Shown here: one piece after another, positions 54,726-64,000 of the stretch | Layout: every line of letters starts with the position of its first letter | Position numbering within the stretch: position 1 is the stretch's first letter | Assembly: GCF_000005505.3 (NCBI RefSeq) | Contig: NC_016134.3 | Location: 42,757,150 to 42,821,149 of the forward strand | DNA: 64,000 nt | Origin: Brachypodium distachyon | Lineage: Eukaryota; Streptophyta; Magnoliopsida; Poales; Poaceae | Direction: 5' to 3' | The notes under the pieces: model-generated | What the model saw: only the letters and a program-made list of their open reading frames with translations | What the model was told of the DNA's origin: nothing | The model's database searches: none | Made by a program: the position numbers and the translations under genes

Positions 54726-57012
54726 CATGATAACCATGAAACGTAGTAAGAGATATGCATGAACTCTTGAGACACAATGCATGAGAACTCTGAGATAGCA
54801 ATGCGGGCAAAGATCACAAGTCACGACAAGACAAAAAAGAGAGGCATGAGAACTATGAGAGCATACTCAATACTCCTTCCTTCTAACAAAGGTTGGTGTA
54901 TTTGGTTTGGTTAAAACAAGACTTTGACCAATAATAAATTCTATTAACATGTACTCCGTCCGTCTCATGTTAAATGTCACAACTTAGTATAGACGAGAAC
55001 TTTTGAAGACAAATCTATTGGTATAAATTTCATGTCTTAGAAGCACATGTTACTAAATTTCATGTCTCTTTAGTCAGCCATAAGCCATCTAAATGGTCAA
55101 CCAACGGATGTTTTTAGTTTTTCTAAATATTGCGGGGGCTTGAAAAACGACGACTTCACCGAAGGTAGAAATTAGTATCATTTGGCCCATCAGTTAACTA
55201 ATGAGAACAAGAACGACGAGAAACACGGGGAGCCACTAGCATCATTTGGTCTCTCTGATCGGCATTATCTTGGATTATCAGTACAACTATAATCTGTGCG
55301 AGCGACGGCAACGTAGCAAAGACCGAAAATGATTGACGCTAAGGCATAACCTCCGGAATGGCCATGACAGAAGGTCAACCAACTGGATTCCTTCCTTCCT
55401 TCGTGATCTCCACCAGAATATGTATACGCTCGTACGGAGTACATGTGGTGTGTGGTGAATTGGTGATGAGTTTGGGCAGCGGGCCAGACACATCACAATA
55501 AAGCGGCGACAGCCACATGCATCAAACCGGCAGTAATTAATACACGTGCCTGGCAACCGTTTGTAGCCCATCCTGACTGGTGTGCAACTGTCAGTAGGTG
55601 CCAGCTGATATATGGTTCCCTTTTAAGGGCAAGTTACAGTTGTTTTCGACATGGATCAACCACGATGGGTATTGATTGCCAAGGCGTTTGTTTTTCTTCT
55701 TTTTGGAGCAAAAATGCTATCTGCCCCGTTCTCTAGCAAAGAATGAAAGATGAGAGTCTTAAACTCATCCTTACAAGAGTAAAAACTGAAAGAAAACAGT
55801 AATATATAACAAGTCAAAACCGAAAGAACTCACACGCCCCAGCCCCCTGACAGCTTCCATCCTGCGGCATCAGACCACGTCACAGATGATCCTGCGGTTC
55901 TTCGGCCCTGGCTTTCCAGTTGTAACCAGACCTCGATCCAGCAGCTTCAGATCCCCACCTGGGCATAGAACTTGTCAGTATTTTTTTTCATCCATCGTGA
56001 TCAATATTGATCGATGTCCTGATCAGTATTTGTATGTGTTGCAATCCACAGTTATATCCATTATGATCCCCTCCCCGCCCCCTATACCCCGAACGTAATG
56101 TTATACCGACCTGCGATGATCTAATTAGGAAATGCAATTAACTATAGCTAGCTAGATCTTGGGAAGCCCGACCAATTGGATGCTCCCCAAGATGTCATCT
56201 CTTATTACCATACACATTTAATGGTTGCGAGATAGATCCGGCTAGAGAGGGAGAATAAAAGAAAAAAAAAATTGGAGTGTAAACATACTGGTGAGCACGA
56301 CGAAGCTAGAGAACTAGTACACTGGCATCGATCCCTTTTGATTATGGTGTAATTTTTCACTAATAAACAAAGCAAACACTAGATTGATGAAGGAATTACT
56401 TATTCCATTGGGTTCATTAGTTCTATACCGGCTCCACCACTGTTCATTAATTAAAATTCGTCTACTCCAATGTAAACTTCTCTTAGCACATAGGTGCTTG
56501 TGCCATTTTATTATCTACTGATCCGTGCTAGTAACATACATAAGCATATGTTAACTGAGCACCATTGCCCTGACTATTTAATTAAGCATCCATACTAGCT
56601 AGTACTCCTACTAACTAACTAAGCACCCCCATAGTACGTACTCCTACCTACCGTAAGTAGCAAGGAGGAACCGGCTCACTTTACTAGCTAGGCATCTGTT
56701 GGAGATCAACAACCATTTGCTATAATAAAGTTGAAGACAAAGACGGCCACCCGTTCTTATTAGAGGAGACATTCATGCACTCACTCATCTCAATAGTGAC
56801 ATAAACTGGCCCGGGTACAGCTCAACCAAATATGCTAATTAATCTCCATCGATTATAAGTATCATGCATCCACACGAGCCAAAATACAAGCATTCACGGC
56901 CACGTACATATAGGCCCTGCAGCTGGTCGACTCCAGCTTATAATTCTTCCAGGAGAAACGGCTAATATCCTTATTCAGGTGAGGGTGATCGTCTACATTG
57001 TAGCTGCAGGCG
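54726..57012. other. Intergenic and FAR upstream region
   Basis: At 54,875-54,955 there is a truncated relative of the MITE at 34,737, abutting another Stowaway end (54,957: ctccgtccgtctcatgtta). The rest is AT-rich with no gene. The 900 bases before 57,013 hold the FAR promoter; no core motif is confidently assigned. Confidence 0.4.
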
Positions 57013-60000
57013 ATGGATGATGCCGCGGTGGCTGGGTGCTTCCGGGACAAGATCATCCTCGTCACTGGCTCAACCGGCTTCCTCGGAAAATGTATGTTGC
57101 ATATAATATACAACAATAGTATATATAGTACTCCTTCCGTCCAACAAAGGATGTCTCAACTTTCACTAAATTTGAATGCATCTATACACTAAGTCATGTC
57201 TAGATACATTTAAATTTTGAAAAATTTGAGACATCTTTTGTTGGACGGAGGGAGTAGTACTATATTTATTATACATGGGTCATTTACCTGTATTAATATG
57301 AACATGCAGTGCTGGTGGAGAAGATACTGAGGGTTCAGCCTGATGTGAAGAAGCTCTACCTGTTGGTGCGTGCGCCGGATGCTGCCTCCGCCGAGCAGCG
57401 TATCCTGTCCCAGGTAAGTGATAAAAAAACGCGTCATTGTTATTCTCGATTACCATTACCGCAGCTATGCATGCCATGATAGCTATGGACAGGGTCTAAC
57501 CTTACATGCGCAGTAGTGCGTTTCTCGCCTCCTTGTCTGCATATGATTTGTCTTGATTGATTTCCTGGCCTGATGCAGGTGTTGGGGAAGGATCTGTTCA
57601 ATACCCTGCGAGAAAAGCACGGGCTTGCTGGCTTCCAGAAGCTCGTCAAGGAAAAGATAGTTCCTCTTGCAGGAGACATTGGGGATCGCAACTTCGGGCT
57701 CCACAGCTCCAGAGCTGATGCCCTGTATAAGGAGATCGATGTTATCGTCAATGGGGCTGCAACGACTAGCTTTTACGAAAGGTATATGTACAGTTAGACA
57801 GGACAATAATTGTTTGATCAATTGCTGTAGATATATTTCACAGTTTTTTTTTAAGAACTACTGACAGACATATACATAATACAGTTTTGTTAACTACAGA
57901 TTGTTCATCCCAAGCAATTATTTATTTTATGCTTATTGGTTTATTATGTTGGGAACCATGTCATTATCCAGTACAGCAAGTAAAATACCAGGTGCAGTCT
58001 AGTAATTACTACATATAGTCTATATCTAAATCCGTAGTACTGTTCGACATGCATACAGACAGACATGTTTCAGTAAGACCTGGCTGATATTTTTCCTAAG
58101 AATCAATCACCTTTTGCCCCATCCAGTTTGACTTTCCTCAAAATTGTGTTACTAATACAGAAAGGGAAGGTGAGTGAACTTACAAAAGACATACAAAAAA
58201 TAAAGCTAATAAAGGAAAAAAAATGTAAATCTTGCTGGATCACCACAATACAGAAATAAAAAGGACTGAAAATATATGTATTGAATCCTTTCCAAAATTG
58301 CACATTACCTGGCAATTGAATTAAATTGTGTGGAACATGCACCGGCGAGTTTATTACGTTCATTCATGTGTCAGCCAAACTCATCTATTTCTTGGAAGGG
58401 AAGCAGGAGTACAGAAATAACGGAGATAATAGTGTGTGGGTTAGTATATAAGCATACATGTATATCAAGAGCAGAGCTCGGATCTGAATTTTGTAGGCGT
58501 ACAGCACCAAACTTGTCCCTGCAGAAACCTGGTGAATACCTATATCACATGATAGGTTGATGTATGTTGCCTACATACATGATGTCTCTTTAAAAGAAAT
58601 ACTAGCAAATTAGGTGCTGGGAGGACAGAGGTCAAACATTTATTTTATTCCAGCTTTCAGTATTTTGGTATGTCCCTTGAATTTTTATTGCATGTACAGG
58701 TACGATGTTTCTTTGGCATCTAATGCATTAGGGGCCAAATATGCATGTGAATTTGCAAAGAAGTGCACGAATCTGAAATTATTGCTTCATGTTTCCACTG
58801 GTACGTATGTGCTTATAATACCCATTTGTCCATACAGTGATTAATCCATCACAAATAAAGCATAACTTTACACTGTGTTGAATATATGTGTTTAATCAAG
58901 TATAATGACCATACTTTTTTGCCTGTCTTTATTAGCTTTTGTAGCTGGTACCCAAGAAGGACTTCTACTGGAGAAAACACTCCAGATGGGTGAAACGCTA
59001 CGGCAAGGTTACTACTTGGACATTGAAGCTGAGTTGCAGTTAGCTGAGAAGGTCAAGACTGAACTCAAAACATCTAAGGGTGGTAGCTCAGACCAATTGG
59101 AGAAGACAGCCATGAAAGAACTTGGCCTAAAGAGGTCTGACAAATTTAAATATGTTACTTTCCTTACTTAAGAATGTATATGATCTTATGGATGTTGGTG
59201 TTCTCTTAAATGCAAATTTGAGAACTACTTTTTCATGAATATCCTGGCAAAAGGTATAAAATGCCATGTTTTGAGAACACGTTCAATGAAAAGTCTAATG
59301 GTACCATTTCCGCATGACCAACGTAAATAATATCATATCAAAGTTATGTGTTAACAGTACCTTTTAAATAATAGCCATATTTTGAAAATAATAGTCATAT
59401 TTTCAAAACAAATTAAATGAAAAGTCCAATGGTACCTTTTATGTGTTAATGGTCAAAGTTAGGCATTTGACTAAATGCTTTCTAAACATCTTATATTTCT
59501 GATGGTGAGTATATTTAGGCAAACAAACAACAAATTTTAGATCAAACTACTGAGATAGCTAGGTCATTAATAAGGCATCTGTCATATCAAACGCTGCCAC
59601 CTCTAGACCTCTGGTTTGGAGCATTTAAGATCACGACCCATGCCAACTTAAAGATGTGGTTGGTTTGTTATGCCAAATGTCACGGGCTTAAAATGGTTGG
59701 TCTAAGGTTGAAGGGGCCTTGTAGGATTTTTGTAGAATCATGAAATAAAAAAGCTTGCAAATACGAACCTACTATAACTAAGCTGTAAAGTCACTATATT
59801 TATATCATCATATGGCCAATGTAGATATGTCTTACCTTTATCTTCTATATGTACAGTCCGAAAACATTGTCCATTGGTAAGCTGAGAGGGGGGGTGGGGA
59901 ATCACGTATGAGTATGACAAACTTGACACTACTTAAATTTTGCAGGGCTTGCCATTTTGGATGGCCAAATGTATATACATTTACCAAGGCTATGGGGGAG

Positions 60001-61494
60001 ATGTTACTTGCGGAGCAGAGGGGAGACCTTCCTGTCGTCATAATTCGGCCCACCATGGTGACCAGCACATATCAGGACCCATTTCCTGGGTGGATAGAAG
60101 GGGCAAGGTATGAGCAAGATCTACAATGGAGCAATTTGTAAATCAACGTTGTGCAATTATTTGCTGCTGTACAAGTAACTAGACTACATACATGTGTCCT
60201 AGCTGGACATCACCCTACTAGCAAACGAGTTTGGCTAACATTTTGTCTCCAGGACAATTGATGCTCTAATTGTTGCCTACGACGAGCAAGCATTCCCATG
60301 TTTCGTAGGTGATCTCAAAGACACAATGGATGCGGTGAGCAATACACAATGATATTATATGTACTAGCTATTAGGGATGTAGCAGATTAATAGATCAACC
60401 TGGCTAATTCGACTACATGCTTAAACTTGATAGATACTAACAATCTGTATATATATAGGTTCCTGCAGACATGGTGGTAAATGCAACGCTGGTAGCCATG
60501 GCTGTTCACTGGAATGAGAAAGGGCAAGTTGTTTACCACGTGAGCTCAGCACTCCAGAATCCATTGACTGGTTACGTTTTTGAGGACGCATGTTGGGATT
60601 ACTTCTCCATTCATCCACGTGTACTAGAGAATGGGAAACCCCTCCAAAACAGAAGGCCGTACCTATTCAAGAGATTCGCTTACTTCCGTGCATATCTGAT
60701 GCTGGTGTATAAGCTACCACTTGAGGTACATAATCATATGTGTTTCATAAATGTACACATGCCAATATAAAGTTTATATGAAGTAGTGACTCATATTTTA
60801 TTTATCGTATCTTTAATTCTGCCGAACAGATGTTGCATGCAGTGAGCCTATTGTTATGTGGGTTGTTTTCACAATATTATAATAAGCACAACCGAAGATA
60901 CAGTTTCTTGATGCTCTTGGTCAAGTTGTATGCACCGTATGCCTTCTTCAAAGGATGGTAAGATCCATTTCTTCTTGTGTTCCACAAAATTACTGCACCT
61001 TTTATGTTCGTCATTTTGGACACCAGAACAAACTGCAATAACCTCATTTTACCACTAATTTGTCTATTTTCTATGTTATCGTTAGACCTTGAACACACAA
61101 ATCAAAGGGGGCACTAGTAAATATGACTCTTATTAGGGTTTGGACAAACTAATGAGTAGAATGGGGTCATATTGCAACTATACTATAATCTCTACATTTG
61201 ATTCCCGTCAACTGATACTTATTTATACTAATTCATTTACAAAAAGTGATGCTGATTTCTTTCATCAAATTCATTGTAATGTATATATGCTGATCCAGTT
61301 CTCTTTGATGTTCTTGTGTCTAAAGCTTTGATGACACGAACTTGACAAGGTTGCGGAAGGATGTAAAGATGTGCGGTAGTGATGGCAGCATATTTAACTT
61401 TGATCCCAAATCTATGGACTGGCACTCGTATCTCTTAAATGTCCACGTCCCAGCTGTGCTGAAGTATGGCCGGAAAAAGAAGGGAAGTGTATAG
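57013..61494 (+). CDS. FAR: Alcohol-forming fatty acyl-CoA reductase, 10 exons
   Basis: Reduces fatty acyl-CoA (or acyl-ACP) to primary fatty alcohol with NADPH, for wax, suberin or sporopollenin. Exons 57013-57091, 57310-57413, 57579-57781, 58700-58800, 58936-59134, 59946-60107, 60253-60334, 60459-60725, 60830-60957, 61326-61494; joined in frame to 1494 nt, 497 aa, typical length. Rossmann dinucleotide motif TGSTGFLG at 18-25; conserved VNGAATTSFYERYD; catalytic YTFTK with Tyr239 and Lys243; HFGWPNVYTFTKAMGE and IIRPTMV; then the FAR C-terminal domain (FKRFAYFRAYLMLVYKLPLE, CGSDGSIFNFDPKSMDWHSYL). No plastid transit peptide is seen, so an ER-associated form is likelier than the plastid MS2 type. 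All splice sites are GT-AG. Intron 1 holds a MITE. Chain-length preference cannot be read from the sequence. Confidence 0.96.
57131..57254. mobile_element. Stowaway MITE in FAR intron 1
   Basis: 124 bp between TA dinucleotides with long inverted ends: ctccttccgtccaacaaagg and cttttgttggacggagggag. Close relative of 35,583-35,706. Confidence 0.95.
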
Positions 61495-61744
61495 AGAAGA
61501 ACGGAATCTTCCTATCCTTGAGATAAAGGATAAGCATCTTTGTCCAACAAATGTATATCACACTGCCACACATTATAATTTATATGAGCGAGCACATGCA
61601 AGAATATGATCTCTCTGTATGCATCTATAATATATGAATAAATAAATATTCATAGACCCAAGTGTCGTTTGTATGTGATAACATGTGTCAATCAGTTCAA
61701 TTTTGTTTAACAGTTAGTCATTTTGGCTGAAAGGCACTAACCTG
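61495..61744. other. FAR 3' flank
   Basis: 3' UTR-like sequence with aataaataaat near 61,637 as a possible polyadenylation signal. Confidence 0.4.
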
Positions 61745-62025
61745 TTAGACCTTAGCCGGATACGAAAAGTTGTTCTTGTCCATAGATGCATCCACCACAG
61801 GTTTCTTCTTCGATTTCCTACTCCAGCGAAGGTGTGTGTTGTAATGGAGCAAGTACATGCTGAGCAAGTTAGCTTCTTCCCCTATGTTATGTGGGCCCAG
61901 AGGACCGCTCTTTTGCTGTGCCATTTTGTGATGTCTTTGCCGATTTCTTTTGATCGTATTCTTCCTGATCTGTGACCTGTCATCTGCCGCCATATGTGAT
62001 GCTCCATCACTCAAATTTGAAATTC
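61745..62025 (-). CDS. Possible terminal exon of an unrecognised gene
   Basis: Minus-strand frame of about 93 codons preceded by a good acceptor (tttttacacag at about 62,036-62,026) and ending in a stop at 61,745. The text is basic and hydrophilic with normal composition: LSDGASHMAADDRSQIRKN, KRNRQRHHKMAQ, LLSMYLLHYNTHLRWSRKS. No family recognised. A GC-rich start-like frame on the same strand at 63,409-63,215 (MASRRSNGLHGAVADD) may be its first exon, but I could not join them. Confidence 0.35.
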
Positions 62026-63211
62026 TGTGTAAAAATAATAATCAGAAAGTCGAGATCTCACACACCAAATTCAACACAGAAAAGCAGGTCTGTGGAATCT
62101 TGAACAGACCAAGGTGACATTGTAGATCATGCTTGGCATCACTGCTAAGTTTCTATTGTATCACAGCAGTTATTACTATATTGACAATGCTGGTGATCCT
62201 TTTGTAATAAAGCAATGACAATGACTGTCTCACCATTAATTGTTGGAGGAAGTTGTAAATCTTGTAGCGTATTACAATGATGCAGCCTTTCTAAAACAAG
62301 GCAGCAAACCTTGATCTACATGATCGAACAAGCGGGCAGCGGCAAAAGAAGTACAGGACCAAGATATTGTTGCATGAAGGAGCACGGGGACATGGACACA
62401 GAATTGTGGACAACAGAGATTGAAGGAATGAGAAATTGCCAAGTCCTGGTCTGCTGTATGTGGAGGGGCAAGTTATAAAGATCTACAGAATATTCAAAGT
62501 AAGGGAAGGATCCAATCTCATCCGGGTGTTCTATGGAAAAGCATGACCTGTGTCTTAGCGTACAAGTATGTGAATAGGGTGTCACATGTATGTTTTAGCC
62601 GAACAGGCTCCGGCAGAGCAGCTGTGCAGAGTGTACAAGTGCCTGCTTTTTTTACTTAACAAAACCAGTGAAGGGACTAAAAGTGATTTGTTTTGAAATT
62701 AAGAGGGACAAATGAACCTATGAGCAGAGTGACAAAACATGTTCACTACAAAAAAATAGAAATTATTTCCTCAACAAAACAGATTAAATAGACAAACAAA
62801 ATAAGACACATCATAGTATCACACATAACTAAACCATGTTATTCTTCCTATTATATAAACAAACAACCAAAACTCAAATCACTACAAATATTATATTGCA
62901 GATAAATCCCAAATCCAGAATGCATGCTCATCCATGCCCTATTCCTCTGGCTGGAAAAAAGGACAGTTGATAAAAAAGACATGTCTATTGTCCAGGTACA
63001 CGCCAATAACCAGTCTTGTCAGTCTTGATGTAGGGATAGTTCTGGTCGAACACCATAAGCTGCAGCTAATATCTAGTCTTTTCCCCGAAAAGAGGGGAAG
63101 CAAACGTATAATCACCAGTTCACCGCAAACTTTCTAAAATTCAGTAGAACTACCGAGTCTACTTGCGATCTTCTTAAGATAAAGCTAGATCGCGAGGCAC
63201 TATACGTCATT
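62026..63211. other. Intergenic or intron sequence
   Basis: AT-rich; could be the intron of the putative minus-strand gene. No coding signal recognised. Confidence 0.3.
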
Positions 63212-63214
63212 ATG

Positions 63215-63409
63215 CTATCCCGCAGGGCGCAGACTACCAGAGTCCAGAGCAACATACCAAATCAAAATGCGGATGAAGAGCATGCGGAAGCGGGGGCGGC
63301 CGAGGGGAAATCGTCCGCGGAGGGAGAGGTAGGAGGCGTCCAAGGAGGCATGGCCCTCGGCGTCATCAGCGACCGCACCGTGGAGACCATTGCTTCGCCG
63401 GCTGGCCAT
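63215..63409 (-). CDS. Possible first exon, unrecognised
   Basis: GC-rich frame starting with an ATG at 63,409, 60-odd codons, with a possible donor (ttg-gtatgt) at about 63,252. Base composition contrasts with the AT-rich surroundings, as for grass first exons. Family unknown. Confidence 0.3.
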   Translation of the reverse strand: MASRRSNGLHGAVADDAEGHASLDASYLSLRGRFPLGRPRFRMLFIRILIWYVALDSGSLRPAG

Positions 63410-64000
63410 CTCCGCCGCCTCAGCCTCAGCGACGAGGCGGAACCGAGCCGTCCTTTTTTCTTTTTACTTTTAGAATATAATTGGGAAACTTGCGTGGGCT
63501 GTGTTGTTGGCGGACCTGTGCTTTAGATGGGCCGTGGGCCTGCCCACTAGCGCATTAATAAAGAACAAAAGAATCAAAAAATCATCTCAACTATGTCAGA
63601 AAAAACCCTCTAAAAAAAACTATGGCAGAAAAAACTTTCGGTTTATCCGAAATCTTCGTCGTTGTTTTAGCTTTTTCGATCAGTTGTACTATGTTCATTT
63701 AATAAATAAAACCAGATCGTTGTTCTAAAAAAACTAAGTCAGATTTTTTTCTAAAAAAAAGAAAAACTATGTCAGATTCTTGCTCTAAAAAACTACGTCA
63801 GATTTTTTCTAAGAAAAATCAAAACTACGTCAAAAAGAGAAATACTTCCTCGTCCCAAAATGTAAGTTGTATAAGTTTTAGTTATCTAAAGTGTGATCAA
63901 CCTGATAATAAACTTCTTTCCTAAAAAACCCTGATGATAAGCCTAACTATCAACTTTTATGATCCAAAATCAAGAACCATTGTAAAATAGACTATCAAAA
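63410..64000. other. AT-rich end of window
   Basis: Several variants of aaaactatgtcagattctt recur between 63,590 and 63,835 as a degenerate tandem array. A Stowaway left end (cttcctcgtcccaaaatgta) begins at about 63,845; its right end is outside the window. Confidence 0.5.

Noticed and set aside
2718..61494. Working metabolic gene cluster (CPR, hydrolases, BAHD, FAR)
   Set aside because: No P450 in the window, both BAHD genes are dead, and unrelated genes (MED8, RBR, DUF594) intervene; proximity alone is not enough.

Overview
This window is nuclear DNA from a grass (Poaceae). Genes are multi-exon with short GT-AG introns and GC-rich first exons. Stowaway-type MITEs with CTCCCTCCGT ends are common, one Au-type SINE is present, and several families are plant-specific (MED8, DUF4220/DUF594, BAHD, FAR, PMI1, GNOM). 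Gene density is fairly high (about ten genes in 64 kb) and only one complete LTR element is seen. That fits a compact genome, perhaps Brachypodium-like Pooideae, but the species is an inference.

Layout, left to right. 1.34-1.80 kb (-): single-zinc-finger C2H2/EAR repressor. 2.72-7.63 kb (-): complete 18-exon NADPH-cytochrome P450 reductase (697 aa). 8.3-9.8 kb: a decayed LINE piece next to a decayed C-terminal piece of a GNOM-type ARF-GEF. 10.80-12.52 kb (+): intronless RBR (ARIADNE-type) ubiquitin ligase. 12.71-13.50 kb (-): a PMI1-like C-terminal domain with a small upstream ORF. 14.9-33.0 kb: a direct duplication of the Mediator subunit gene MED8 (copies start at 15,065 and 25,286) around a DUF4220/DUF594 membrane-protein gene (20.5-23.4 kb, -). 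The downstream MED8 copy is intact (12 exons, 562 aa). The upstream copy has a shifted splice acceptor, a 2-bp coding insertion and a nonsense codon. Each copy carries its own transposon insertions: MITE and SINE in copy 1; MITEs and a 2.7-kb LINE in and after copy 2. These insertions date events relative to the duplication.

36.1-52.0 kb: a duplicated alpha/beta-hydrolase plus BAHD-acyltransferase unit. The hydrolases (36.1-38.1 kb + and 44.6-47.5 kb -) are both intact 4-exon genes of 331 and 325 aa. Both BAHD genes (38.8-40.3 and 51.0-52.0 kb, +) are pseudogenes, broken in different ways. 52.06-53.66 kb: a complete 1.6-kb non-autonomous LTR retrotransposon with a 5-bp target duplication and its own ORF. 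57.0-61.5 kb (+): complete 10-exon alcohol-forming fatty acyl-CoA reductase (497 aa). The remainder is AT-rich intergenic DNA with MITEs.

The genes do not form an obvious pathway. CPR, the hydrolases, the BAHD genes and FAR all belong to lipid or specialised-metabolism families, but no P450 lies in the window and both BAHD genes are dead, so a working metabolic cluster is not supported. I found no clearly new defence or regulatory system. The most informative structure is the MED8 duplication with one decaying copy and a readable order of transposon insertions.
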